Shown here: positions 22,080 to 31,145 of the stretch, piece after piece | How the letters are laid out: every line of letters starts with the position of its first letter | Position numbering within the stretch: the stretch's first letter is position 1 | Source: Klebsiella pneumoniae | GTDB taxonomy: Bacteria > Pseudomonadota > Gammaproteobacteria > Pseudomonadales > Pseudohongiellaceae | Reading direction: 5' to 3' | Length of the DNA: 40,776 nucleotides | Assembly: GCA_945869725.1 (NCBI GenBank) | Contig: CAMBPO010000023.1 | Coordinates: forward strand, 1 to 40,776 | Made by a program: the position numbers and the translations under genes | The notes under the pieces: model-generated | What the model saw: the letters and a program-made list of their open reading frames with translations, nothing else | Database searches by the model: none | What the model was told of the DNA's origin: nothing

Positions 22080-23503
22080 GCGTTGTATCCCATGATGGCC
22101 TTGATTTCCAGGAAGTCGTGGAAGCCTTCAGCACCCCATTCGCGCCCGTTTCCTGATTGTTTGTAGCCACCAAAAGGCGCGCTGAAGTCAGGTCCGGCTC
22201 CATTGATGTGAATCATGCCCGAGCGGATCTGACGGGCAATTGCGCGGGCGTGATCGGGAGCGCCGGAGACATAACCTGAAAGGCCATAAACGGTGTCGTT
22301 GGCAATGCGCAACGCATCGTTGTCATCTTTGTAGCCAATGATCGACAACACCGGTCCAAAAATCTCTTCGCGAGCGATTGTCATCTGGTTGGTAACGTTG
22401 CCAAACACGGTGGGTCTGACAAAGTATCCGATTTCCAGTCCTTCAGGTTTGCCAGTGCCGCCTGCTACCAACGTTGCCCCTTCGTCGATACCGGCTTGAA
22501 TCAGCGACTGAATTTTGTCGTACTGCATTTGACTGACCACCGGTCCAAGGCGGGCGCTTTCATCCGCAGGATTGCCCGGCATGGCTTTGGCAGCGGTTGC
22601 TCTGGCTATTTCGATTGCCTCGGCCATACGTGATTGGGGCACAAGCATACGGGTAGGTGCATTGCAAGATTGGCCGCAGTTGCCAAAACAGCCCATGACT
22701 CCACCTTTGACCGCGGCTGCCAGGTCGGCTGAGTCAAGAATGATATTGGCAGATTTGCCGCCAAGCTCCTGACAAACGCGTTTGATGGTGTCTGCTGCCG
22801 CCTTGGCGACCTCGCGTCCTGCGCGCGTCGATCCTGTAAAGGACACCATATCGATCTCCGGATGTGCGGAGATAGCGGCTCCTACGCTGGGGCCATCGCC
22901 ATTCACTAGATTAAACACGCCCGCCGGTACTCCGGCTTCGTGAATAATCTCGGCAAGGATCATGGCGCTGACAGGCGCAATTTCACTGGGCTTTAAAACC
23001 ATTGTGCAGCCGGTCGCCAACGCTGGCGCAACTTTACAAGTCAGTTGATTAAGCGGCCAGTTCCAGGGAGTGATCATGCCGCAGACGCCCACCGGCTCTT
23101 TGATAATCTGAGTGGTACCACGGGTTTCTTCAAATGCGTACGTGGACAGGATATGTCGGGCAGTTGCGAAATGCGCGATGCCGGTGCCTACCTGAGCTGT
23201 CCGTGCAAAGCTGATGGGTGCCCCCATTTCTTGGGAAATGGCTTGCGCAAGATCTTCGGCGCGGGCTTTGATGCCTGCCAGTATCTTGTCAAGAATGGCC
23301 AGACGCTCTTCGCGGCTGGTTTGTGACCAGGCTGGGAAAGCGGCGCGCGCAGCCCGTGCAGCGGTGTCGACATCATCGGCAGTGCCCAGAGATATTTCTG
23401 TAAATGATTTTTCAGTCGCGGGATTAATGACCGGGAGCGTGGTGCGGTTCTCAGGCCTGACCCATTTGCCATTGATGTAAAAGGATAAGTAGTCTTTGTT
23501 CAT
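22076..23503 (-). CDS. NAD(P)-dependent aldehyde dehydrogenase
   Basis: It oxidises an aldehyde to the acid with NAD(P)+. The 475-residue protein follows the ALDH plan: YINGKWVRP at the N-terminus, ITPWNWPLNQ, the cofactor segment KPSEIAPVSA, SFTGSTRAGREVAKAA, the general-base Glu in CQELGGKSANIIL (Glu246) and the catalytic Cys in NCGQSCNAPTRML (Cys280). Then come EEIFGPVLSIIGY and PFGGYKQSGNGREWG at the end. All key residues are intact. ATG 23503 is chosen for the GAGGA just upstream; the frame is open to 23533. It heads a two-gene operon with the VOC protein. Confidence 0.93.
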   Translation of the reverse strand: MNKDYLSFYINGKWVRPENRTTLPVINPATEKSFTEISLGTADDVDTAARAARAAFPAWSQTSREERLAILDKILAGIKARAEDLAQAISQEMGAPISFARTAQVGTGIAHFATARHILSTYAFEETRGTTQIIKEPVGVCGMITPWNWPLNQLTCKVAPALATGCTMVLKPSEIAPVSAMILAEIIHEAGVPAGVFNLVNGDGPSVGAAISAHPEIDMVSFTGSTRAGREVAKAAADTIKRVCQELGGKSANIILDSADLAAAVKGGVMGCFGNCGQSCNAPTRMLVPQSRMAEAIEIARATAAKAMPGNPADESARLGPVVSQMQYDKIQSLIQAGIDEGATLVAGGTGKPEGLEIGYFVRPTVFGNVTNQMTIAREEIFGPVLSIIGYKDDNDALRIANDTVYGLSGYVSGAPDHARAIARQIRSGMIHINGAGPDFSAPFGGYKQSGNGREWGAEGFHDFLEIKAIMGYNA

Positions 23504-23674
23504 ATGTTTCCTCGGTTGTGTATGGCAATGCACGTTTGAAAGTTTGCGTTAAGTCCATCTGATATCAATTCAGATTGTGGGTCGAGCAGATGGTCGATTA
23601 TCTTTGAATTAGAATCTGAGTCAACCCGATCATCAACAAGAGCGCTGAATGGGCCGCGATTACTGCTGCAGACA

Positions 23675-23702
23675 TTGCCTGACAATGAACAAGGGGTATA
23701 CT
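23675..23702 (+). promoter_or_regulatory. Likely sigma-70 promoter of the TPR gene
   Basis: TTGCCT (23675-23680) and TATACT (23697-23702) are separated by 16 bases, and the -10 lies 65 bases before the TPR gene start. The 264-base gap also has to hold the opposing aldehyde dehydrogenase promoter, which I could not place. Confidence 0.5.
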
Positions 23703-23767
23703 GCGGAGCGTGAACGGTCGATAGGTGCTGAGCGGTCTTGATCATACCCACTCAAAGGAATGTGGCC

Positions 23768-24799
23768 ATGGTTTTGTCTTTACTTCGAATGCTGGTGCTG
23801 ATGCTGACACTGATGTTATCGCCTGTCATTGCTCAGCAGGATAACGATCAGACCGGCGGTGAGGCTGCACTTGATGAGGCAGATGCGGCGGCGCTGCAGG
23901 TACTTCGCGACACTGCGGTCAGTCTCGAAGCACAATTGGGGGCACTGACAGAGCTGGTCGGATCTTTCGACGTGTCATTGGCTGAAATCCAGCTTGATCT
24001 TGGACGCCTTTATCTTCAGCTGGAAGAGTTTGAGTCGGCCTCGGAAATTCTGACACAGGCTCTGCAGTTGCTTCGTATCAACGGCGGTCTCTACGATGCC
24101 CGGCAGATCAGGGTGCTGGAACAACTGGTGGACGCTTACAAATTCAAATCCGAGTGGGATGAAGTGGATGATTATCAGCATCTGGTGTTCTCACTGCAGA
24201 GGCGTCACTACAAAGAGGATTCTCCAGAGTTTGCCGATGCGGCATTAACGATGGGCGAGTGGCAGCTGATGGCATCGCGCGCCAACGTGTCGGGCAGGCC
24301 GGGGACATTTCAGGCGGTACAATCCCTGGAGGACACCAAAGAGATGTACGCCGCAGCCATTGTCCATGCACAGTCTCGAAGTGATGTGTCACGTCAGTGG
24401 CGGTTGACTTACGCCAGTGCATTGATTGATGTTGAAATGGCGCGTCATCTGCTTGATCCGGGCATGAGTGAAATGATGATTACGGCGCCACGTTATCTTA
24501 CCCAGACTGTCTGCCGAACGGTTGCAGATGCCAGCGGCGGCGCTCAGAGAGTGTGTTGGCAGGAAACTGTGAACAATCCGGATTATTACTATCAGGCAAA
24601 CAATCAGCGGCGCAATCAGCTGGAACGTGCGCAACTGAATCTGCAACGCGCAGAGCAAGGGCTTAATGATTTGCTGGTGGCAAACCCTGCGTTTGCAATC
24701 GAGCAGTCTGCTCTTACGCAGGCTAACCTGAAATCATTGAGCGACGTCAGTGATGAGCTAATGCGGCAATCCCGTCGTACAAGCTTTGGAGTGTGGTAG
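23768..24799 (+). CDS. Exported TPR-like protein, hypothetical
   Basis: Function unknown. The 343-residue protein starts with a signal peptide (LLRMLVLMLTLMLSPVIAQQ) and has helical-pair repeats of tetratricopeptide type. They are clearest in LAEIQLDLGRLYLQLEEFES, ASEILTQALQLLR and EFADAALTMGEWQLMASR. The C-terminal part has two Cys (TVCRTV and RVCWQE), then a Gln/Asn-rich coiled-coil-like helix. Such proteins usually scaffold others in the periplasm. ATG 23768 follows AAGGA by nine bases; an upstream TTG at 23738 is in frame. The exported peroxiredoxin gene follows by 54 bases, so the two may be co-transcribed. Confidence 0.72.
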   Translation: MVLSLLRMLVLMLTLMLSPVIAQQDNDQTGGEAALDEADAAALQVLRDTAVSLEAQLGALTELVGSFDVSLAEIQLDLGRLYLQLEEFESASEILTQALQLLRINGGLYDARQIRVLEQLVDAYKFKSEWDEVDDYQHLVFSLQRRHYKEDSPEFADAALTMGEWQLMASRANVSGRPGTFQAVQSLEDTKEMYAAAIVHAQSRSDVSRQWRLTYASALIDVEMARHLLDPGMSEMMITAPRYLTQTVCRTVADASGGAQRVCWQETVNNPDYYYQANNQRRNQLERAQLNLQRAEQGLNDLLVANPAFAIEQSALTQANLKSLSDVSDELMRQSRRTSFGVW

Positions 24800-24853
24800 C
24801 CGCGCGATAAACTTTTAATCAATGGTCTTCAGTTATAAATCTCAGGAGAAATG

Positions 24854-25420
24854 ATGTTAAAACAATTTGGAAAAACGCTGATACGTAGTGCTGGAATCAC
24901 CTTGTTGTCTGCAGCGACGATGATTCTGCCATCTTTGGCATCGGCGTTGGAGGTTGGTGATAAAGCGCCTGATTTCAGCCTGCAGGCGTCAAATGGTCAG
25001 ACTTATTCCCTGGCAGATTTTGTTGGAAAGCAGCCCGTTGTTCTGGCATTTTTCCCGGCGGCTTTTACCGGTGGCTGCACGATTCAGTGTAAGGCTATTC
25101 GCGACAGCAGCGATGAAATCAAAAGTTATGATGTCGCTTATTTTATGGCCAGCGTTGATACAGTTGAAAAGAATACCGAGTTCGCCAAAGAGTATGAACT
25201 GGACTTTCCTGTTCTGGCGGATCCTGAAAAGACCATGACGGAGGCCTACGGCGTGCTCAGCGAGCGTGGTTTCGCAAATCGTTGGACCTATTACATCGAT
25301 GCTCAGGGTATTGTTGTGAAGATTGACAAATCCACCAATCCTTCATCTGCAGGCAAAGATCTCGCAGACAGTATGTCGGCCCTTGGTTTTCCCCGCGTTG
25401 CACAATCTGCCGGACTTTAA
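24854..25420 (+). CDS. Exported peroxiredoxin (AhpC/TSA family)
   Basis: A thiol peroxidase directed to the periplasm. A signal peptide ([20 protein letters not shown], cut near residue 32) precedes the redoxin domain. That begins [20 protein letters not shown] and has the active site [20 protein letters not shown] (peroxidatic Cys75). A second Cys follows at only C-x-x-x-C (Cys79), compared with C-x4-C in Bcp-type proteins. The domain continues [16 protein letters not shown] and [10 protein letters not shown] perfect AGGAG is five bases before the second of two adjacent ATGs, so 24854 is taken. Length 188. The reductant in the periplasm is unknown. It lies between the TPR gene and the DUF3014 gene. 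Confidence 0.88.
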   Translation: MLKQFGKTLIRSAGITLLSAATMILPSLASALEVGDKAPDFSLQASNGQTYSLADFVGKQPVVLAFFPAAFTGGCTIQCKAIRDSSDEIKSYDVAYFMASVDTVEKNTEFAKEYELDFPVLADPEKTMTEAYGVLSERGFANRWTYYIDAQGIVVKIDKSTNPSSAGKDLADSMSALGFPRVAQSAGL

Positions 25421-25430
25421 GAGTGATAAC

Positions 25431-25543
25431 AGTGCGGAGTATGGCCAGTTTCTGGCTTGAAAATGATATTTGTGGGCATTGTGATGATGCCCACAGCGTT
25501 GTCTTGCTCCGGTTAACATGCGTGTGCAAGAATACTCCGCACT
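25431..25543. repeat. 113-base nested inverted-repeat structure abutting the DUF3014 start codon
   Basis: The outer arms AGTGCGGAGTAT (25431-25442) and ATACTCCGCACT (25532-25543) are perfectly complementary over 12 bases. Two hairpins lie between them: GCCAG-TTT-CTGGC (25444-25456) and TGTGGGCAT (25471-25479) / ATGCCCACA (25487-25495) with a seven-base loop. Together they could fold into a three-way junction. The right outer arm ends directly before the ATG at 25544. Nothing encodes a protein here. Confidence 0.6.
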
Positions 25544-26395
25544 ATGGCTCATAAAACTCTCGCAATCATTGCTGTTCTCTCCCTGGTAGGGGTCACTTTT
25601 CTCGTTTACCTCGCGATGACTTTTGAATCGCCAGAGGCAACTCGAACGGTGACAATCGATACGCCTCAGCCAGCGCCTGTTGAAAGGGTAATGCCTGCTG
25701 CTGCGCCTGTGGCCGCTGATGCAACGCCTGCACAACCCGCAGCGGAACTGGTCAGCATACCCGTTGCGCCGGCGGTTGAACCTGAACCGGAAGAACCCTC
25801 CGAACCATTGCCGTCACTGAATACCAGTGATCCGTTTGTGGTTGCTCGCCTTGCAAGTATGGAAATGGGGGCAAGCCTCTTGCGAGTGCTGGCCCCCGAA
25901 GACCTGATCCGCAAATTCGTCGTGTTTGTCAGCAATGCCGCTGAAGGGGAACTTCCTTTGATGGAATATCCCTTGCGACGCATCGATTCTGAATTCATCG
26001 CCACCGAGATCGATACCAATCTTTTTGAAATGTCCCCCCTGACGCACCAACGTTTTGATTCCTTGGTGGATTTGCTGGTTGCACTTGATCCTCAGCAGGC
26101 CGTCAGTGTGTACAGGGCGTTACGGCCCTTGTTTCAGGAAGCGTACGCAGAAATTGGCTATCAGGGCAGTTTTGATGCAGTACTGATACGGGCCATTGAT
26201 CAGATCATGAATTCCCCCTCTGAAATCGGACCTTTTCAGCTCATCAAGCCGTCTGTTATGTTTTTATATGCCGAAAGCAGGATAGAAGACATGACCCCCG
26301 TGCAAAAACAACTGTTACGACTTGGGCCAGAAAACACGGCCAAGCTGCAGTCGGTTCTGCCTGCATATCGGGAGCGACTTCAGGCTGGGCGCTAA
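25544..26395 (+). CDS. DUF3014 family protein, membrane anchored
   Basis: Function unknown. The 283-residue product begins with one N-terminal transmembrane anchor ([20 protein letters not shown]). A Pro/Ala/Glu-rich linker follows (residues about 38-88), then the DUF3014 domain, recognised from [60 protein letters not shown] and [20 protein letters not shown]. The domain is predicted to lie in the periplasm. No ribosome-binding site is visible before the ATG; the upstream bases belong to the arm of an inverted repeat, so the start may be structure-controlled. recQ begins two bases after its stop. Confidence 0.8.
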   Translation: MAHKTLAIIAVLSLVGVTFLVYLAMTFESPEATRTVTIDTPQPAPVERVMPAAAPVAADATPAQPAAELVSIPVAPAVEPEPEEPSEPLPSLNTSDPFVVARLASMEMGASLLRVLAPEDLIRKFVVFVSNAAEGELPLMEYPLRRIDSEFIATEIDTNLFEMSPLTHQRFDSLVDLLVALDPQQAVSVYRALRPLFQEAYAEIGYQGSFDAVLIRAIDQIMNSPSEIGPFQLIKPSVMFLYAESRIEDMTPVQKQLLRLGPENTAKLQSVLPAYRERLQAGR

Positions 26396-26396
26396 G

Positions 26397-28247
26397 ATGG
26401 TGCAGGTGGTTTCTGCAGCGTCTCACTCTCAGGAAATTGATGCGGCGAGAAAAATTCTCCGAACCGTTTTTGGTTATGAAGATTTTCGCGGCGCACAAGC
26501 CGAAGTAATCGCTGAGATCATTGCCGGACGCAGCGCCTTGGTGCTCATGCCTACCGGTGGCGGAAAATCACTGTGTTATCAGATTCCCGCTTTGCTGCGA
26601 CCTGGCGTAGGCGTAGTTATTTCCCCCTTGATTGCTTTGATGCAGGACCAAGTCGATGCCCTGCGCGCAGCAGGGGTACGTGCAGGATTTATCAACTCTA
26701 CACTCTCAAACGATGACTATCAGACTGTCATGCGCGCTCTTCGTCGTGGCGAGCTGGATTTATTGTATCTGGCGCCTGAGCGGTTAAGTCAGGCCGGGAC
26801 GCTGGAGTTGTTGGCGGGGCTGGAGATTGCGCTTTTTGCCATTGATGAGGCGCATTGTGTTTCCCAGTGGGGTCATGACTTCCGCGCCGATTACCTTCTG
26901 CTCAGTATTCTGCACCAGCGTTTCCCCCATATCCCCCGGATAGCGTTAACGGCGACAGCGGATGCGGCCACGCGCGAAGAGATCATCAATCGGCTCGAAC
27001 TGCAGCATGCAAGACATTTTGTCACCGGCTTCGATCGGCCCAATATTCAATATCGCATTACCCAAAAGAAAAATCCCCGACAACAGTTGCTCGACTTTCT
27101 GCGCCGCGAGCATACCGGTGACGCTGGAATCATTTATTGCCTGTCGCGAAAAAAAACCGAGGAGACCGCCTACTGGCTTGAGCAGCAAGGCTTCACCGCC
27201 TTGCCTTATCACGCCGGGTTGAGTGCTGCAGACAGATTACGGAATCAGCAGCGGTTTCTGCGGGAAGACAGCGTCATTGTGGTTGCTACCATCGCCTTTG
27301 GGATGGGTATAGACAAGCCAGATGTGCGATTTATTGTGCATCTGGATCTGCCCAAGAGCATCGAATCCTACTATCAGGAGACGGGGCGCGCCGGGAGAGA
27401 TGGGGAACCTGCAACTGCCTGGATGGTCTATGGATTGCAGGACGTTATAAAACTGCGTCAGATGATGGATGAGTCTCAGGGGAATGAACAATTCAAACGG
27501 CTTGAGCGCATCAGGCTGGATGCCATGCTTGGGCTTTGTGAGATTACCAGTTGCCGCCGTCAGGCATTGCGACAGTATTTTGGTGAGGAGGCTCCCGATC
27601 GCTGCAATAACTGTGATGCCTGTCTCAATCCCGCCCCGACGTGGGATGGAACGGTTGCCAGTCAGAAAGCATTGTCGTGTGTGTACCGCACAGGTCAGCG
27701 CTTTGGTGTTGCATACCTGATTGAGGTGCTTTCCGGTTTAGAGAGCGAGCGTGTTCTCCAGAATGGCCATCACAATCTGAGTACATTTGGGATTGGCAGA
27801 GACCTTGACAAGTCTCAGTGGCAGTCAGTCTTCCGTCAATTGGTGGCAAGGGCGTATCTGGGTGTGGATCACAACAGTTTCGGAGGGCTTTACCTGACAG
27901 CGCGCGCCCGCCCCGTTCTAAAAGGTGATGAGAATATCCGCCTGCGTGAGGATGTGCAGGAAGTCAGTAGTAAGGGCGTACGCCAGCGCCAGTCAGATCA
28001 GGCTATGCTGCCTGAAGACAGACGCCTGTTTGAGGCGCTCAGGGCCTGTCGCAAGCAGTTGGCTGAGCAGTTTGATGTGCCGCCCTATGTCATTTTTCAT
28101 GATGTAACCCTGCTGGAACTGGTTCAGTTAAGACCCCTGAACTCACAGCAGATGCTGTCAGTTAATGGGGTCGGTCAAGGAAAATTGACCAAATATGGTC
28201 AGGCATTCTTGCGCATAATCAATGAGCATGAACTTGATCTGGTATAA
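26397..28247 (+). CDS. recQ: ATP-dependent DNA helicase RecQ
   Basis: RecQ is a 3'-5' superfamily-2 helicase of the RecF recombination pathway. The 616-residue protein has the full domain order. Helicase core: FRGAQAEVI (Q-motif-like), Walker A PTGGGKS (52-58), [14 protein letters not shown] (150-163), TATAD and [10 protein letters not shown]. The RQC zinc site is made by Cys386, 403, 406 and 409 ([13 protein letters not shown], then CNNCDAC), followed by the winged helix. The C-terminal HRDC domain starts at [19 protein letters not shown] 26397 begins one base after the DUF3014 stop; translation is probably coupled. The frame is open upstream into DUF3014 but that part does not match the family. 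Confidence 0.97.
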   Translation: MVQVVSAASHSQEIDAARKILRTVFGYEDFRGAQAEVIAEIIAGRSALVLMPTGGGKSLCYQIPALLRPGVGVVISPLIALMQDQVDALRAAGVRAGFINSTLSNDDYQTVMRALRRGELDLLYLAPERLSQAGTLELLAGLEIALFAIDEAHCVSQWGHDFRADYLLLSILHQRFPHIPRIALTATADAATREEIINRLELQHARHFVTGFDRPNIQYRITQKKNPRQQLLDFLRREHTGDAGIIYCLSRKKTEETAYWLEQQGFTALPYHAGLSAADRLRNQQRFLREDSVIVVATIAFGMGIDKPDVRFIVHLDLPKSIESYYQETGRAGRDGEPATAWMVYGLQDVIKLRQMMDESQGNEQFKRLERIRLDAMLGLCEITSCRRQALRQYFGEEAPDRCNNCDACLNPAPTWDGTVASQKALSCVYRTGQRFGVAYLIEVLSGLESERVLQNGHHNLSTFGIGRDLDKSQWQSVFRQLVARAYLGVDHNSFGGLYLTARARPVLKGDENIRLREDVQEVSSKGVRQRQSDQAMLPEDRRLFEALRACRKQLAEQFDVPPYVIFHDVTLLELVQLRPLNSQQMLSVNGVGQGKLTKYGQAFLRIINEHELDLV

Positions 28248-28310
28248 GATGCGCGCGTTTTGACCAGCGCCGGTTTTACGTTCCGGTGAGCAGATTGGAG
28301 AGTATTGCAG

Positions 28311-29309
28311 ATGAACAAGCCCGTTGTGGTGGCAGCGATGTATCGCTTTGTCCGCCTTGAAGACTATCAAGCGTTGCGAGCGCCCTTCCACAAAATATTG
28401 ATGGAGAATGCTGTCAGAGGAACTCTGCTGCTTGCGAGGGAAGGAATCAACGGCACCATCGCAGGCTCGCGAGACGGCATTGATGCAGTGATACGCTGGA
28501 TTCGAGCCGATGAGCGTCTGGCACCGATTGAAATCAAAGAATCCGTGACCGATGAAAATCCATTCTATCGGACCAAGGTCAAACTCAAAAGCGAGATTGT
28601 TACCATGGGTGTTGAGGATATTGATCCCTGCCATATCGTAGGTACCTACATTAAGCCACAGGATTGGAATGCACTGATTTCTGATCCGGAAGTGTTGCTG
28701 ATTGATACCCGGAATCATTACGAGTTTGAAATTGGCAGTTTTGAACGCGCAATCAACCCTGAGACCGATGCGTTTCGCGAATTTCCTGATTTTGTGCAGC
28801 AAAACCTTGATCCGGCTCGTCATAAAAAGGTGGCGATGTTCTGCACGGGTGGAATTCGATGTGAAAAATCGACCGCTTTCCTGAAACAGAGCGGATTTTC
28901 TGAGGTTTATCATTTACAGGGTGGCATCCTCAAATATCTTGAGGAAGTGCCTGAGGAGCAATCCCTCTGGCGCGGTGAGTGTTTTGTGTTTGATAACCGC
29001 GTGACCGTCAATCATCGCCTCGAAAGAGGCACCTATGATCAATGCCACGCTTGTCGTATGCCAATCACAGATGAGGAGAAAACATCACAACACTTTAAAC
29101 CGGGCGTCAGTTGTCCACACTGTTTCGATCGCCATACCCAGGAAAAGGTTGAGCGCTTTGCTGAGCGTGAGCGGCAGATGCAGTTGGCCCGGGAGCGAGG
29201 TGAAACCCATATCGGAGAGCCAATGTCGCTGGTCATGCAGGAGCGGCGACGCGAAAAAATTGCTGCCAAGAACGCACAGCGCAAGGCGTCGTCTACCACT
29301 AGTCCCTGA
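28311..29309 (+). CDS. trhO: tRNA uridine(34) hydroxylase TrhO (rhodanese domain)
   Basis: TrhO (formerly YceA) makes 5-hydroxyuridine at the wobble position of tRNAs, using oxygen. The 332-residue protein has the N-terminal YKFV-like acylphosphatase-like domain ([32 protein letters not shown]). A rhodanese domain with [20 protein letters not shown] and the active Cys178 in [13 protein letters not shown] follows, then the family tail with a Cys-rich motif ([12 protein letters not shown] and CPHCFD). GGAGAG lies eight bases before the ATG at 28311. The last 11 bases overlap the convergent DUF1653 gene. Confidence 0.94.
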   Translation: MNKPVVVAAMYRFVRLEDYQALRAPFHKILMENAVRGTLLLAREGINGTIAGSRDGIDAVIRWIRADERLAPIEIKESVTDENPFYRTKVKLKSEIVTMGVEDIDPCHIVGTYIKPQDWNALISDPEVLLIDTRNHYEFEIGSFERAINPETDAFREFPDFVQQNLDPARHKKVAMFCTGGIRCEKSTAFLKQSGFSEVYHLQGGILKYLEEVPEEQSLWRGECFVFDNRVTVNHRLERGTYDQCHACRMPITDEEKTSQHFKPGVSCPHCFDRHTQEKVERFAERERQMQLARERGETHIGEPMSLVMQERRREKIAAKNAQRKASSTTSP

Positions 29310-29553
29310 CGTCAATGTTATCAATGTCAGCGCCTGCGTGAGTGCCGACATACTCAAATCTGGGCACTGAATTGCCGTTATGGATTACCTGTTCGGTGAA
29401 CATATCCAGCGGACGCACCCACAGCCCGCGCTCGCCATACTGCGGGCGATAAACCACCAGCCACTCCTCTGTTTCGCTATGGCGAGCCAATCCCAGTACA
29501 TCGTAAAGAGGTCCTTTATAGTGACGGTATGTGCCATTGACTGGCTTTGTCAT
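29299..29553 (-). CDS. DUF1653 family protein
   Basis: Function unknown. The 84-residue protein has the compact DUF1653 pattern: [40 protein letters not shown] and [10 protein letters not shown]. It is a small soluble beta-rich domain, common as a single gene in proteobacteria. It overlaps the trhO 3' end by 11 bases on the opposite strand. Confidence 0.85.
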   Translation of the reverse strand: MTKPVNGTYRHYKGPLYDVLGLARHSETEEWLVVYRPQYGERGLWVRPLDMFTEQVIHNGNSVPRFEYVGTHAGADIDNIDVRD

Positions 29554-29724
29554 ATTGATTTTCCTTCTTCAATTGTCCTGCACGAAACAACGCTTACATC
29601 AGAATCAGCTGCCAGATTTTATCGGCTTGCATGAAGCCGCGTCGATTTAAAGCATGCGAAAAACTGTTTGCTGCATTACACTTTAGTTAGACGTTAAAAC
29701 CACCCATAAAACAGGAGAAAAGTT

Positions 29725-30051
29725 ATGCGTAATCTGCAGTTAGTTGGAACATTACTGGTGTCATTGTTTTTGGTTTCATGCGCATCAACTCCTGAGCCTA
29801 CAAAAGCTGAGATGATTATCGGTGCCTGGTCAGCGGAAATTCAAGGTCAGGCCATGACACTTGTTTATGGTGAAACCGATGTCACTGTTCGCGAGTTTGG
29901 AATGAGTTTCCCTTACGAATGGGTAGATGCGGATAACATTCGTCTTAACGCAATGGGACAGGAGGTTGTCAGTCGTGTTGAGTTTGACTCGCCTGAGCAA
30001 ATGCGCCAACTGGCCGATGGTCAGGAGCAGGTGTTCCAGCGAGTACAGTAA
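29725..30051 (+). CDS. Small lipoprotein, hypothetical
   Basis: Function unknown. The 108-residue product has a lipoprotein signal peptide with lipobox LVSC (cleavage before Cys19), then a short domain (ADNIRLNAMGQEVVSRVEFD at the end) of beta character, beginning with IIGAWSAEIQGQAMTL. GAWSAE with following strands resembles the lipocalin-like DUF families that report a G-x-W motif. The ribosome-binding site GGAGAA is placed well before the ATG. Confidence 0.7.
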   Translation: MRNLQLVGTLLVSLFLVSCASTPEPTKAEMIIGAWSAEIQGQAMTLVYGETDVTVREFGMSFPYEWVDADNIRLNAMGQEVVSRVEFDSPEQMRQLADGQEQVFQRVQ

Positions 30052-30058
30052 TCGTGCG

Positions 30059-30085
30059 GATGTGCCGGGAACAGGCCGGCACATC
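30059..30085. repeat. Convergent hairpin between lipoprotein and kinase genes
   Basis: GATGTGCCGG (30059-30068) and CCGGCACATC (30076-30085) form a perfect 10-base stem with a seven-base loop. The right arm reaches the kinase stop codon. No T-run follows on either strand, so it is a processing or pause signal rather than a standard terminator. Confidence 0.45.
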
Positions 30086-31094
30086 ATGACGGCCGCGAGG
30101 CTAAAAACCTTGTCAGAATCTCCTGGTGTTGCGCGGGGGTAAGCCTGGGGCCGAATTCCGATACAACGGTGGCGGATGCCAGGCTGGCAAGATCGCCGGC
30201 GTCCTGGAATGACATGCCTTGGGTTACACCAAACATAAATGCGCCTGAAAACATGTCGCCAGCCCCGTTGGTATCAACAGCAATAACTTTGTGCGGCGCG
30301 ATGTTGATGTAGCGTTCACCATCAAACAACAAGGCGCCCTGAGCACCGCGGGTAATCGCAAACTGCTTGGCGATGGTGCCGATTTTTTTGCAGGCCGCAT
30401 CAAAATCTTCTTCGCCAGACCAGATTTTTGCCTCTTTTTCATTGCAGAATAACAGATCAACACCGCCCCCGATCAGTTGATTAATCCCGTCAGCAAAGTA
30501 CTCCACCATTGCAGGGTCGGAAAATGTCAGTGCGGTTTTGACATTTGTCCGCTCGGCATGCTGCTTCAGTTTAATGCCGGCAATTCTTGAAGTCTCCGAA
30601 GTAACCAGATAGCCCTCAATATATATATACTGAGCTTTGGCGGCGGCGTCCAGATTCAGGTCATCAACAGATACATACTGTGAAATACCTAGATGGGTAA
30701 GCATTGTGCGCTCCGCATCGGGAGTTACCATGACGATGCAGCGTCCGGTGTGACCGCTTTCGCGTTCCGCACTCAGGTTGGTCTGAATATTATGGTTGCC
30801 AAGCTCTGAGACATAAAAGTCGCCAGTTTCATCGTTGGCGACTTTACAGGTATAAAACGCTTTGCCTCCGAATTGGCTCAGCGCGTATAAAGAGTTAGCT
30901 GCAGAGCCCCCGCCCGCGCGCTTTTTGATCGGGTATCTTCGATTAAGCAGGGACAGTAACTGTTCTTGTTGTGATTGATCGATTAGTGTCATGAAGCCTT
31001 TCTGGATACCTGCTTCTACAAAAAAGGCATCCTCTACTTCAAATTCCTTATCGACCAATGCGTTACCGATTCCGTAAACGTCCAGCTTTGTCAT
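30084..31094 (-). CDS. PfkB-family kinase, adenosine kinase-like
   Basis: This is a ribokinase-fold sugar or nucleoside kinase of 336 residues. Marks: DVYGIGNALVDKEF at the N-terminus, the GGGSAANSLYALSQFGG motif at about 61-77, and the C-terminal signature DTNGAGDMFSGAFMFG with the catalytic Asp280. Proteins of this exact wording in gammaproteobacteria are commonly called adenosine kinase, but members may use other nucleosides or sugars. ATG 31094 is chosen over an in-frame TTG six bases earlier. It lies 51 bases after hemL on the same strand and may be the last gene of that operon. Confidence 0.85.
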   Translation of the reverse strand: MTKLDVYGIGNALVDKEFEVEDAFFVEAGIQKGFMTLIDQSQQEQLLSLLNRRYPIKKRAGGGSAANSLYALSQFGGKAFYTCKVANDETGDFYVSELGNHNIQTNLSAERESGHTGRCIVMVTPDAERTMLTHLGISQYVSVDDLNLDAAAKAQYIYIEGYLVTSETSRIAGIKLKQHAERTNVKTALTFSDPAMVEYFADGINQLIGGGVDLLFCNEKEAKIWSGEEDFDAACKKIGTIAKQFAITRGAQGALLFDGERYINIAPHKVIAVDTNGAGDMFSGAFMFGVTQGMSFQDAGDLASLASATVVSEFGPRLTPAQHQEILTRFLASRPS

Positions 31095-31145
31095 TTGCAA
31101 TATTTCCGATCTTCGGGGTTGGTAGAGTCATTGGGTAAATGGGCT

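Noticed and set aside
23500..23751. 83-codon minus-strand frame in the aldehyde dehydrogenase/TPR gap
   Set aside because: It overlaps a good promoter for the TPR gene and has no protein-like features.
25471..25495. Intrinsic terminator after the exported peroxiredoxin
   Set aside because: The 9-base stem is perfect, but no T-run follows; it is described as part of the larger nested structure.
28158..28913. 251-codon open frame antisense to recQ and trhO
   Set aside because: It runs across two well-recognised genes on the other strand and shows no domain or upstream signal.
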